A DNA stretch of 64,000 nt from Bradyrhizobium cenepequi. GTDB taxonomy: Bacteria; Pseudomonadota; Alphaproteobacteria; Rhizobiales; Xanthobacteraceae. Positions 44,287 through 52,817 of the stretch are shown in pieces. The stretch's first letter is position 1; every line of letters starts with the position of its first letter. Made by a program: the position numbers and the translations under genes. The notes beneath the pieces were generated by a model that was not told the origin of the DNA, ran no database searches, and saw only the letters and a program-made list of their open reading frames with translations. The stretch covers positions 62,001 to 126,000 of the forward strand of contig NZ_JAGKJI010000022.1 of the NCBI RefSeq assembly GCF_020329485.1, in the 5' to 3' direction.

Positions 44287-45891
44287 ATGAACACGCAGCG
44301 CCCGTGCAACGTGCTTATGCTTTATCCGCGCTTCGTTGCGGACTCGTTTTGGAGCTTTACCGAATCCTGCAAACTGATGGGAGTTCGACGCCCCGCAGCT
44401 CCCCTCGGCCTGATTTCCGTCGCGGCGATGTTACCGGACCGCTGGACGGTGCGCCTGATCGACTGCAATACGGCGTCGTTCACGGACGACGATCTTGCCT
44501 GGGCTGACGTCGTTTTCACTGGCGGGATGTTGCCGCAACAGGCTGACACGCTGCGGCTGATCGAGGTTTGTCGCTCGCGGGGCAAGCCGGTGGTCGTCGG
44601 TGGCCCCGACCCAACTTCCAGTCCACACATCTATGTCGCAGCCGACTTTCAAGTGCTCGGTGAGGCCGAAAGTGTAATTGACCAGTTCGTCGCGGCTTGG
44701 GAGAACGGTGCCCGATCGGGCGTCTTCACAGCGCCCAAGTTCCAGGCTGACGTCACCAAGACGCCAGTGCCGCGTTTCGACCTGCTCAACTTTCAAGATT
44801 ATCTCTATCTTGGTGTGCAGTATTCGCGCGGCTGCCCCTTCACGTGCGAGTTTTGCGACATCATCGAACTCTACGGGCGGGTGCCGCGTACCAAGACGAC
44901 CCCGCAGATGCTCGCCGAGCTCGATGCGCTCTACGAGATGGGATATCGCGGCCATCTCGACTTCGTCGACGATAACTTCATCGGCAACAAGAAGTCGCTC
45001 AAGCTGTTTCTTCCCGAACTCGCCGCCTGGCAACGCGCGCACGATTATCCGTTCGAGTTTTCGACAGAAGCCTCGGTCAATCTGGCCGATGATGCGGAAC
45101 TGCTGCAGATGATGGCCGCGGCCAACTTCTTCGGCATTTTCGTCGGCATCGAAAGTCCGGACCCGGCGACCCTGGTGGCGACGAAGAAGAAGCAGAACAC
45201 AAGGCGCAATATCGCCGAGAGCATTCACCGGATATACGGCGCCGGGATGCTCGTCACCGCGGGCTTCATCGTGGGCTTCGACAGCGAGAAAGTCTCGATC
45301 GCGGATGCGATGATCGACTTCATCGAGGAAGCCGCAATCCCCGTTTGCATGGTTGGCTTGCTCTATGCCTTGCCAAACACGCAGCTCACGCGCCGTCTTA
45401 CGCGCGAGGGTCGGCTGCACCCCAATCACGATTTGGGTCCAACCATCGGCGGCGATCAGTGCACCGACGGCATCAATTTCGATCCGACGCGTCCGTTGCG
45501 CGACATCTTGATAGACTACAGACAGATCCTGGAGAGCGTCTATCATCCCGTCGCGTACGCGAGCCGTATTGACCGATTGATGACGATCCTCGACCGTTCG
45601 CGGCAACGTCAGGAACTGCCCGTCGGCGACATCCGTGCCAAGGTGCGGGCATTAGAGACAGTGCATCGCGTCGTCACCGCGATTCCCGAAGCGCACGATC
45701 CGTTTTGGCGAACCTTCCTCAGCTGCGCCAAGCGAGACTCGTCCTCGGCACGAATCGCAGTAGCCATGATTGTGGCCTACGCGCATCTTGGACCTTTCTC
45801 ACGCCAGGTCATCGACGCAATCGATCGTCGCCTGGCCGCTCTGGATGAGCCCGCCGCAAATTCGACCGCGGCAAACGTCGCGATAGCCTAG
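44287..45891 (+). CDS. radical SAM protein with cobalamin-binding-like N-terminus (DUF4070 type)
   Basis: A 534-residue protein. Residues 8-140 form a Rossmann-like domain of the B12-binding kind (M-L-Y-P-R-F, then V-V-V-G-G-P-D-P-T-S near 103), without a D-x-H-x-x-G cobalamin motif that I can see. The radical SAM core has R-G-C-P-F-T-C-E-F-C (Cys183, Cys187, Cys190) and F-V-D-D-N-F-I-G-N near 235. A C-terminal helical region (about 400-500) fits DUF4070. It would cleave SAM to start radical chemistry; the substrate is unknown. It stands alone. Confidence 0.88.
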   Translation: MNTQRPCNVLMLYPRFVADSFWSFTESCKLMGVRRPAAPLGLISVAAMLPDRWTVRLIDCNTASFTDDDLAWADVVFTGGMLPQQADTLRLIEVCRSRGKPVVVGGPDPTSSPHIYVAADFQVLGEAESVIDQFVAAWENGARSGVFTAPKFQADVTKTPVPRFDLLNFQDYLYLGVQYSRGCPFTCEFCDIIELYGRVPRTKTTPQMLAELDALYEMGYRGHLDFVDDNFIGNKKSLKLFLPELAAWQRAHDYPFEFSTEASVNLADDAELLQMMAAANFFGIFVGIESPDPATLVATKKKQNTRRNIAESIHRIYGAGMLVTAGFIVGFDSEKVSIADAMIDFIEEAAIPVCMVGLLYALPNTQLTRRLTREGRLHPNHDLGPTIGGDQCTDGINFDPTRPLRDILIDYRQILESVYHPVAYASRIDRLMTILDRSRQRQELPVGDIRAKVRALETVHRVVTAIPEAHDPFWRTFLSCAKRDSSSARIAVAMIVAYAHLGPFSRQVIDAIDRRLAALDEPAANSTAANVAIA

Positions 45892-45987
45892 AACACAACC
45901 TGGCAGCCGCTAGATCGGCGGAGGCCATCAACAAACTGCACAAGGCAGACTGAGTGCTTGACGTCTCAGTCGCGTCAAAAGCGGCTG

Positions 45988-46494
45988 TCATCTGCGCAGG
46001 AGATCGAGGGCCTCGTCGACGCACACCTCCAGATTGCGATGTGCTGTGTCGATAACAATGCGATCCCGATTCCACTTGTCGTAGGCGCGGGCGGCGACTG
46101 CATCCCAATCGGGCAGGTGCAATCCCACGATGTCGCTTGATCTTGTTTCAACTCTTCGACGGTGCTCGAGGGGGTCGCTGCACACGACTTCGAGCCATTT
46201 GACTTCAGCTCCGATACGTCGCGCCGCCGTCTCCCAGCCGTCTCGTGCCTCCTGGCAATCGTTTACACAGTCCGCAATGACATCCAAGCCGAGCGCTAAA
46301 TTATCGGCAGCGACCGCTTGGGCTGCTCGGTAGGTCGAATCAAAGAGATCGCTAGGCGCCGTACCTGATGCCCAGATTGCCTGGTCCATTGAGTCGATCC
46401 GCAGCCAGACGGCACCAGTGCGCCGCGCCAGATGCTGCGCAATGCTCGACTTGCCGACACCCGGCAAGCCCGCCATCGCGATGAGCCTCGCCAT
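45988..46494 (-). CDS. P-loop AAA-type small-molecule kinase
   Basis: A 168-residue P-loop protein. Walker A is G-L-P-G-V-G-K-S-S at residues 9-17, then V-W-L-R-I-D-S-M-D, V-I-A-D-C-V-N-D as Walker B-like strand, and R-R-R-V-E-T-R-S as a possible lid. This suits AAA_33/zeta-toxin-like small kinases that phosphorylate nucleotides, sugars or antibiotics; the substrate is unknown. The ATG at 46494 follows GAGGG. No antitoxin-like gene lies upstream, so a toxin role is unsupported. Confidence 0.8.
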   Translation of the reverse strand: MARLIAMAGLPGVGKSSIAQHLARRTGAVWLRIDSMDQAIWASGTAPSDLFDSTYRAAQAVAADNLALGLDVIADCVNDCQEARDGWETAARRIGAEVKWLEVVCSDPLEHRRRVETRSSDIVGLHLPDWDAVAARAYDKWNRDRIVIDTAHRNLEVCVDEALDLLRR

Positions 46495-46581
46495 TGCACC
46501 CTCGACTTTTCCCGGCCAGCACATGGGCCATTACGGTAGTTCAATTTCAAGCCTGTTGGCGTAGCGCGAAGCTTATCCTTG

Positions 46582-46788
46582 TCAGCGCTTGCGCTTCACC
46601 GCTTCGTACGCGAGCCGCTTGAACTCGGCCACAAAGGGATGCCCCATCTCACGCTGCGCCATGATCAGGCCTGCCGTATTCGTCTCAGGTGAAATCCACC
46701 ATTGCGTGCCACCACGTCCGCCCCAGAAGAGCTCGCCTCTTACGTCCGGATGGTCAAACCCGCTGGCCGTGACTTTCATGTCTTCCAT
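46582..46788 (-). pseudogene. C-terminal remnant of a serine hydrolase (class C beta-lactamase-like)
   Basis: Sixty-eight residues containing G-R-G-G-T-Q-W-W-I-S-P-E-T-N-T-A-G-L-I and ending with F-K-R-L-A-Y-E-A-V match the last part of beta-lactamase-related esterases. The S-x-x-K and Y-x-N active parts are missing, and a TGA lies four codons before the ATG, so this is a decayed fragment, not an active enzyme. Confidence 0.65.
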
Positions 46789-46890
46789 GATCGGCCCTCA
46801 TGCTCGCGATAACAAGCCCGGTGCCAAGCCTGTTAGTTCAAGCCGATCAGCTCATGACTCGGCGCCGAAACACAAATGACGGCGATTGGC

Positions 46891-47820
46891 TTAGGCCGGC
46901 TTCGGCTTGCGCGAGGCGACGAACACGCCTGACAGCACCAGCGCAAAGCCGATGAAATGGAACGGTTGCGGATGTTCGCCAAGGAAGATGATCGACAGCA
47001 CGGTGCCGAACACCGGCACCACATGGAAGAACGGCGCGGCGCGGTTGGCGCCGATCAATTGGACGCCGCGGTTGAAGCAGAGATAAGCCAGCGTTGAGGG
47101 GAACACCGCGACATAGATCAGCGAGAGCACGTTGTTGAGGTTGAGCTCCATCGCCGGGCGCGCCAGCAATTCCCAGACCAGGAACGGCGTCAGCCATACC
47201 GCGCCGCAGCCGAACGTGAAGGCGACGAATGACAGGCCGTGAATCTGCGGCCGCTTCAGCGACAGCACCGAATAGATCCCGAAGATCGTGAGCGCCAGCA
47301 GGAAGATCAGGTCGCCCTTGTTGAACTCGATCTTTGACAGCGCGGTGAAATCGCCGTGCAGGATGATTTCCAGCACGCCCGCAAGCGACAGCAGCACGCC
47401 AAGGGCCTGCGCCGCCGTCAGCCGCACGCCGAGCAGGACCAGCGACCATACCGCGATGATCAGCGGCCCCGCCGATTGCAGCAGCAGTGTGTTCAGCGCC
47501 TGGGTGTATTCGAGCGCCCAATATTGCAGGGTATTGAAGACGCCAATGCCCGTCAGCGAAAGGAAAACCATCAGGCCGAGGTGGCCGCGGATCGCCTGCC
47601 AATCCTGCTTCAGATGCGGCCAGGCCCAGGGCAGGGTCAACAGGAACGCCAGCGACCAGCGCAGGAAGGAGAGCGTCACCGGCGGAATATGGCCGGCGGC
47701 GAGGCGGCCGACGATGGCGTTGCCGGCCCAGAACAGCGCTGTGAGGCTAAGCAGCAGGTAGGGCTGGTTGGCCAGCCAGTTGCCGGAGCCGGCAGGAGTG
47801 GTGGTCTCGGAAGCAGACAT
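46891..47820 (-). CDS. EamA/DMT family transporter (copy 2)
   Basis: A 309-residue ten-helix transporter clearly paralogous to the one at 34426: N-Q-P-Y-L-L-L-S-L-T-A-L-F-W-A-G-N, Q-S-A-G-P-L and A-A-P-F-F-H-V-V-P-V-F-G-T are shared in order. The likely role is efflux of amino acids or other metabolites. The ATG at 47820 is preferred because the N-terminus then matches the paralog; 47838 would add six residues. The 215 bases between it and the next gene show no clear feature. Confidence 0.88.
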   Translation of the reverse strand: MSASETTTPAGSGNWLANQPYLLLSLTALFWAGNAIVGRLAAGHIPPVTLSFLRWSLAFLLTLPWAWPHLKQDWQAIRGHLGLMVFLSLTGIGVFNTLQYWALEYTQALNTLLLQSAGPLIIAVWSLVLLGVRLTAAQALGVLLSLAGVLEIILHGDFTALSKIEFNKGDLIFLLALTIFGIYSVLSLKRPQIHGLSFVAFTFGCGAVWLTPFLVWELLARPAMELNLNNVLSLIYVAVFPSTLAYLCFNRGVQLIGANRAAPFFHVVPVFGTVLSIIFLGEHPQPFHFIGFALVLSGVFVASRKPKPA

Positions 47821-48035
47821 TCGTCGGGCCCGGTTCATGGCGCCGTGGCCCGCCCGGCGAGGTCACGCACCGGGCCGGAATGTGAGAGGGCCCGGCCCGC
47901 GCCACAGACACGGATTTTGCGGTGACGGCAATGGCGTTGGCTGCATCGCGACCATGCGCGAGGCCCTATTCGGGCAAGCCTGTCGGCAGCTCCTGACGAC
48001 TGTTTCGTGGGGTGCTGGTCCGCCGGAGAGCGGCG

Positions 48036-48434
48036 TCAGCCGGCCTCGCCCGAAGGATCAGCCTGGCGTTTGACGATCTGTGCGGTCAGGTCGATGAGCA
48101 TCCGTTTCGTATCGACGTCGTGCAATTCGCGAAACAACCGCAAGAGGCGCAGCTCGAGCAGCGACTGCAACGATGCGGAGCCCGGTTCCGGCAGTCGCCG
48201 TGCTCGCGCGGCGCTGCTGCCGGCGCGGCCGCCGAAGTGATCGGCGGAAACGCCGAGCGCGCTCGCCACGTGGCGCAAGCGCTCGAGATCAACCGCCTCG
48301 CGGCCGTTTACGCGCCCTGTCCGTTGCGGGGGCGTTGCTCCCAGCACTTCCGCAAGGTCGGACTGCGATAATCCGATCTCGCGCCACTTGGCCTGCACCA
48401 ATTGATCGATGTGCCCGTCGGTCGATTTGCTCAT
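48036..48434 (-). CDS. XRE-type helix-turn-helix regulator
   Basis: A 132-residue protein with an N-terminal HTH of the Cro/CI kind: L-V-Q-A-K-W-R-E-I-G-L-S-Q-S-D-L-A-E-V-L-G, with the recognition helix around residue 30-45 and a second segment R-L-R-H-V-A-S-A-L-G-V. The C-terminal part (about 85-130) is helical and may make dimers. It starts 8 bases after the LysR gene stop on the same strand, so both regulators are probably co-transcribed. Targets unknown. Confidence 0.75.
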   Translation of the reverse strand: MSKSTDGHIDQLVQAKWREIGLSQSDLAEVLGATPPQRTGRVNGREAVDLERLRHVASALGVSADHFGGRAGSSAARARRLPEPGSASLQSLLELRLLRLFRELHDVDTKRMLIDLTAQIVKRQADPSGEAG

Positions 48435-48442
48435 TGCGTTGC

Positions 48443-49492
48443 TCAGCCGATCTTGGACCGTGTTTCGTTCACGAAGCCTGCGAACAGATTGACCAGCGGC
48501 TCCCCCTTGTAGGTTTTCTGCAGATCGTTGGGATGCACGAACTCGTCGCGGAACCACGGATACTTCCGGCTGTCGAAGGCCTGGATGGTCCAGTCGATCA
48601 ACTGCTTGACGCGTGGAATCCGCTTGGCGTCGGGGTGATAGGCAAGCCAAATGTCGAGCGAGAAGTTGATGCCGATGTCGAGCGGGATCAAAGGCCCGGC
48701 GACCGCCGGCACATAGGTCGGCAGCCAGCCGATGCCGGCGCCCTTGGCGACCGCCCAGACATGCGCGCTGCTGACGTTGTTGCGCATGGCGACGAAGCCG
48801 ACCTGCTCGCGGCCGGCATATTGCTCGTACATCTGCTGCGCGCGAGTCTGGTCGGCATCCTGCAGCACGATGCGGTGGTTCTGCCGGATGTCGTCCTGGT
48901 CCTTCGGCATGCCGTAGATCTCGACATAGGACGGGCTGACGAACGGCATGACATGCAGACGCCCGATCTTGACGCGCTTGAGGTCGGGCTTGTCAGGCTC
49001 TTCGAGCTGCACCGCGACATCGGCCTCGAGACGGAGCACGTCAGCCGAGCGCATCTCGCATTTGAGATCGACCAATAGTCCCGGATAGACGCGCTGGAAT
49101 TCGATCAGCCGCGGCGCGACCCAGAAGGTGCCGAGACCTTCGGTGATCGCGAAGCGCACCTCGCCCGACAGCGCCGGCGTGGTCTGGCTCAGCGCGCGGT
49201 CGAGGCCGAAGGCCGCTTCCTCCATCCGCCGCGCCGCCTCCAGCACCTTCTCGCCTTCCGGCGTCAGCCGCACGCCATCGACATGGCGGGTGATCAGCGT
49301 CGTTTTATAGGCGCTCTCTAGTTGCAGGATCTGCTTGCGCAGGAAGTTGGCCGAGGCGTTCAGCTCCAGGGCTGCAGCGCGGAAGCTGCCGATCCGGGCC
49401 ACCTCAAGGAAGATCCGCACCGAATCCCACTGGCCGATGCGGCCCGGAGGGTGTGCACGGTGGTGAGCACCCCTGCGCTCAGGTGAGTGCAT
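48443..49492 (-). CDS. LysR family transcriptional regulator
   Basis: A 349-residue regulator. The winged HTH covers about residues 20-82 (F-L-E-V-A-R-I-G-S-F-R-A-A-A-L-E-L-N) and an effector-binding domain runs from about 110, with S-G-E-V-R-F-A-I-T-E-G as its first strand. The C-terminus is about 40 residues longer than usual. It is divergent from the GNAT-isochorismatase-MFS operon, 94 bases away, the classic arrangement for LysR control of a neighbour. Confidence 0.9.
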   Translation of the reverse strand: MHSPERRGAHHRAHPPGRIGQWDSVRIFLEVARIGSFRAAALELNASANFLRKQILQLESAYKTTLITRHVDGVRLTPEGEKVLEAARRMEEAAFGLDRALSQTTPALSGEVRFAITEGLGTFWVAPRLIEFQRVYPGLLVDLKCEMRSADVLRLEADVAVQLEEPDKPDLKRVKIGRLHVMPFVSPSYVEIYGMPKDQDDIRQNHRIVLQDADQTRAQQMYEQYAGREQVGFVAMRNNVSSAHVWAVAKGAGIGWLPTYVPAVAGPLIPLDIGINFSLDIWLAYHPDAKRIPRVKQLIDWTIQAFDSRKYPWFRDEFVHPNDLQKTYKGEPLVNLFAGFVNETRSKIG

Positions 49493-49586
49493 ACAAATCG
49501 CCTCGTTTGTCGCCTTTTAGCTTAACGGGAACACCTCGCTATTCTTGGCAGAAACGCGGCGAAACCACAACCGCGAGAGATGATCG

Positions 49587-50804
49587 ATGACTGCTCTGGA
49601 CCTCGATTTTATTCGCAAGGCCGCCACCAGGCGTCAGGGGACGGGTCCCGCCCGTTCGCTCGACAAGATGACCATGCTGCAATTGGCGAAACGCACGGTG
49701 ATCTTCACCGTCGATGCTGCCGGAATTGCGGCGCTGATGGATGCGGCGAGGGAGGATATTCCCGGACTGACCACCAACCGGATCGTTCAGACCGTTGCTA
49801 ACCATAATCCGGATGTGTTCTGGGCGATCGCGCGGCGCGACCAATTCGACATTGCCGCGCCGAAGGGCGAAGGCTTCCTGGCGGTGCTGCCGCTGACGCA
49901 TGAAGGCGCGCGCCGCCTGATCGACGGCCGGCTCGACACCAAGAATCCCGATCTCGAATTCGTCGCGCGGCAATCGGAGCGGCCGGCCGGCATTTATGTC
50001 TGGGCCATCCACGCCAAGGGGCCGACGGTCGCTGCGATCCCGCTGGTGCTGCAGAAATTCTCGACCCCGCTCTACCAGGGCATCAACATCTATTCGCGCC
50101 CGATCACCAAGGAAGGGCTGCGCGTGCTCGAGCCGCTCGGCTTTACTCCGGGCGCCCGTTATGACGGACTGTTCGCGCCGCATCTGCAGATGCTCGATCG
50201 CTCGCACGAGATGCCGCCGCCGAAGCCGGTGCCGCCGGACCCGATCTCGGTGCGGGTGGTACGCTCGATGGACGAGATGGCGCGCGTGATGGCGATCCGC
50301 AGCGCCGTCTACATGGGCGAGCAGCATTGCCCGTTCGAGGAGGAATTCGATGGCAATGATTTCTCCGCAACCCATCTGATCTGCCATCAGGGCCGCGAGC
50401 CGGTCGGCTGCATGCGGATCCGCTACTTCGCCGATTTCGCCAAGCTGGAGCGGCTGGCGGTGCGCAGCGAAAACCGCAGCGGCGGTATCGCCGGCCGCAT
50501 CGTCGATGCCGCGATCGAGCTCTGCCGCAAAAAGGGTTACAACGTTCTTTATGCGCATGCGCAGAAGCGATTGCTCGGCTTCTGGGAGCAGCGCGGCTTC
50601 GAGCGCATGCCGGGCTCGCGCGAATTCGTGTTCTCCGATTTCGACTATGTCGAGGTCAAGCTTCAGACCGAGCGGCATCCGCAGCGCATCACCCTCGGCG
50701 AGGATCCTTACGTCCTGATCCGTCCCGAAGGACAGTGGGACGTCCCCGGCATCCTCGAAATGTCTGCTGGCCGCGGCGCGGCTGCGCAGCCGCCCACGAT
50801 GTGA
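49587..50804 (+). CDS. large GNAT-domain acyltransferase (405 aa)
   Basis: A 405-residue protein. The N-terminal half (about 30-200) has the outline of a degenerate GNAT fold. The C-terminal half (about 215-370) is a clear GNAT domain with C-P-F-E-E-E-F-D-G-N-D, R-E-P-V-G-C-M-R-I-R, L-E-R-L-A-V-R and G-F-W-E-Q-R-G-F. The substrate is unknown. It is first in a four-gene operon with an isochorismatase homolog, a 72-residue protein and an MFS transporter, divergent from a LysR regulator. Confidence 0.8.
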   Translation: MTALDLDFIRKAATRRQGTGPARSLDKMTMLQLAKRTVIFTVDAAGIAALMDAAREDIPGLTTNRIVQTVANHNPDVFWAIARRDQFDIAAPKGEGFLAVLPLTHEGARRLIDGRLDTKNPDLEFVARQSERPAGIYVWAIHAKGPTVAAIPLVLQKFSTPLYQGINIYSRPITKEGLRVLEPLGFTPGARYDGLFAPHLQMLDRSHEMPPPKPVPPDPISVRVVRSMDEMARVMAIRSAVYMGEQHCPFEEEFDGNDFSATHLICHQGREPVGCMRIRYFADFAKLERLAVRSENRSGGIAGRIVDAAIELCRKKGYNVLYAHAQKRLLGFWEQRGFERMPGSREFVFSDFDYVEVKLQTERHPQRITLGEDPYVLIRPEGQWDVPGILEMSAGRGAAAQPPTM

Positions 50805-50808
50805 TCCC

Positions 50809-51396
50809 ATGGGCGTGATCGACCTCAAACCCTATGTCGGCGCTTCCAACACCCGCCTGCTGGTCATGGTCGACCTGCAGGAGGATGCCTATTTTCGTGC
50901 GGCGGCCTGCGCTGACGATCTCGCTCGCTCGCTGGAAAGCTGCAGGGCCGCGATCCAGCACGCCCGCAATGCCGGGATGCCGATCGCCTTCACGCGGCGG
51001 GCTGAAGGGCTGGATATTGTCGACAGGAAGGCGCAGTCGCCCTGGATCATGGGCCTTGAGCCGAAGCGTTCGGACATGGTGTTCGAGCGTAGGCAGCCCT
51101 CCTGCTACGCCAATCCGCTGTTCGAGGACGTCGTCTCGCGGATCGGCAGCTTTGCGATCGGCGGTCTGGCTGCGGAAGAGGTCTGCCTTGCCACCGCCAT
51201 CGACGCTTCGCACCGCGGTCATCGCGTCACCTTCCTGACCGATGCCGCGGCGAGCCGGCAGCGGCGCGATGCCGATGCTGGTTCAGTGCACCTTGTTGCG
51301 ACGAAGGCGATCGAATTGTTCGCCGACGTCGCCACCACCGCTCACTGGCTGGTCGCAACCGCGCAGCGGCCGCTGAGAGGGCATCGATATGGATGA
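50809..51396 (+). CDS. isochorismatase family hydrolase
   Basis: A 195-residue cysteine hydrolase. Asp22 (V-M-V-D-L-Q) and Cys126 (A-E-E-V-C-L-A-T-A-I-D-A) of the catalytic triad are present. The Lys expected near residue 94 appears to be Arg (F-E-R-R-Q-P-S-C-Y), which could change activity. The family cleaves amides or vinyl ethers such as nicotinamide or isochorismate; the substrate here is unknown. It starts 4 bases after the GNAT gene and overlaps the next gene by 8 bases. Confidence 0.82.
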   Translation: MGVIDLKPYVGASNTRLLVMVDLQEDAYFRAAACADDLARSLESCRAAIQHARNAGMPIAFTRRAEGLDIVDRKAQSPWIMGLEPKRSDMVFERRQPSCYANPLFEDVVSRIGSFAIGGLAAEEVCLATAIDASHRGHRVTFLTDAAASRQRRDADAGSVHLVATKAIELFADVATTAHWLVATAQRPLRGHRYG

Positions 51397-51607
51397 ATTG
51401 AGGGCCCGTCGCTTGCGTAACGTGATTCCGGTACTGACCGAACAGCGTAACATCCTGGTTTCCGGCGGGCTGTCCTTTGCCGGCCACCTCGTCGATCTCG
51501 CGATCATGCAGCTTCAACTGTCGCTGCACGAGATTTCGGAAGACGAACTGTCCGAAATCTCCAACGTGGTCAGCCGCAATCTCGTCAGCAGCGACCTCCA
51601 GGATTGA
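51389..51607 (+). CDS. small hypothetical protein (72 aa)
   Basis: A 72-residue mostly helical protein whose ATG overlaps the end of the isochorismatase gene by 8 bases. It has a mildly hydrophobic middle (I-L-V-S-G-G-L-S-F-A-G-H) and an acidic C-terminal half (H-E-I-S-E-D-E-L-S-E-I). No family is recognised. The tight overlap with its neighbours on both sides supports a real gene working with the operon. Confidence 0.65.
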   Translation: MDELRARRLRNVIPVLTEQRNILVSGGLSFAGHLVDLAIMQLQLSLHEISEDELSEISNVVSRNLVSSDLQD

Positions 51608-51620
51608 TCGGGAGGCAGCG

Positions 51621-52802
51621 ATGCCCCGCAGATGGATCGTGCTTGCCGTGCTGTTCGCAGCGCGCGCGGCGACCGGGTTTCAGTTCCAATCGGTCGGGTC
51701 CACGACCAATTTCCTGATGCAGGATCTCGCGCTCGGCTACGCCCAGCTCGGGATGCTGCTCGGCGCTTATCTGTTGCCCGGAATCGTCGTCGCCTTTCCA
51801 GCGGGCCTGATCGGCCAGCGCGTACGCGAGACGACGCTCGGGCTTGTCGGACTGGCGCTGATGGCAGTCTCGGGCGTCGCTCTGTCCTATTGCGATAGCT
51901 TCGCTGCCGCGCTGATCGCACGTGTGATCGGCGGCGTCGGCGCCACCATCGTGATCCTGGTCGCTACCAAGATGACGACCGACTGGTTCGCCGGCCGCGA
52001 GATCGTGCTGGCGATGTCGCTGTTGCAGATGAGCTGGCCGTTCGGCGCGATGGTTGCGCTGCCGGCGCAGACTTATCTCGCCCAATCGCTGGGGTGGCCG
52101 GCGGTGATGGCGTCGAGCGCGATGATGGCCCTGGTCGCGCTCGGCGCCTTCGCACTCCTGCCGCGGAGTCCCGTCCAGGCAGAGACCGCGGCGGCCACGC
52201 GCGCCGGCCTGCCGGTCAGGACACTGGTCCCGATTCTGATTGCGGGCGTCATCTGGGGCGCGATGAATCTCGCCTGCGTGCTGTTCTTCAGCTATGCGCC
52301 GCAATTGATGGTGGCGCAGGGAGCGAGCCCGACGGGGGCGGCCTCGCTGGTCAGCCTCGCGATCTGGTTCACCATCATTGCCATTCCCGTCGGCGGCTAT
52401 GTCGTCGAGCGGTCGGGGCGGCCGGTTGCCGCGATCGTTGCTTGCGGGCTTGTGGCGGCCCTGGCGCTGGCCGTGTTCGTCGCAGACATCCACCCAACCA
52501 TCGCCTGCCTCGTCTTCGGCGTCGCCATCGGCCCCTTGTCCGGCGCGATCCTGTCACTGCCGACGCGCGTGCTCGAGCCGGCTGACCGCTCGCTCGGCTT
52601 CGGCCTGTTCTTCACCTGCTTCTACATCCTGATGGCGATCGGGCCGTCCGCCGCCGGCCGGCTGCAGGATGCCTGGGGCAAGCCATCGGCCGCACTGATC
52701 GCTGGCGCTGTGCTGCTCGCCACGATGGCGCCGCTATCGCTGTTGTTCTCGCTGCTCTCGAGGCGGCGCGAGGTGCTGACGCTCAAGCCCGCGACGGCCT
52801 GA
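51621..52802 (+). CDS. MFS transporter
   Basis: A 393-residue major facilitator protein with twelve hydrophobic helices. The loop between helices 2 and 3, G-L-I-G-Q-R-V-R-E-T, is a variant of the MFS G-x-x-x-D-R-x-x-R motif, and R-V-I-G-G-V-G-A is in helix 4. It probably exports or imports a small molecule linked to the GNAT and isochorismatase enzymes before it. GGGAGGCAGCG stands before the ATG at 51621, 14 bases after the 72-residue gene. Confidence 0.87.
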   Translation: MPRRWIVLAVLFAARAATGFQFQSVGSTTNFLMQDLALGYAQLGMLLGAYLLPGIVVAFPAGLIGQRVRETTLGLVGLALMAVSGVALSYCDSFAAALIARVIGGVGATIVILVATKMTTDWFAGREIVLAMSLLQMSWPFGAMVALPAQTYLAQSLGWPAVMASSAMMALVALGAFALLPRSPVQAETAAATRAGLPVRTLVPILIAGVIWGAMNLACVLFFSYAPQLMVAQGASPTGAASLVSLAIWFTIIAIPVGGYVVERSGRPVAAIVACGLVAALALAVFVADIHPTIACLVFGVAIGPLSGAILSLPTRVLEPADRSLGFGLFFTCFYILMAIGPSAAGRLQDAWGKPSAALIAGAVLLATMAPLSLLFSLLSRRREVLTLKPATA

Positions 52803-52817
52803 GCGTCGCATCCAACC

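Noticed and set aside
44018..44290. Possible 90-residue gene before the radical SAM gene
   Set aside because: No ribosome site, odd composition with many Cys, His and Trp, and no family resemblance; more likely the promoter region.
45988..46494. Toxin-antitoxin module built on a zeta-like kinase
   Set aside because: The P-loop protein is real, but no small antitoxin-like gene precedes or follows it, so a toxin role is not supported.
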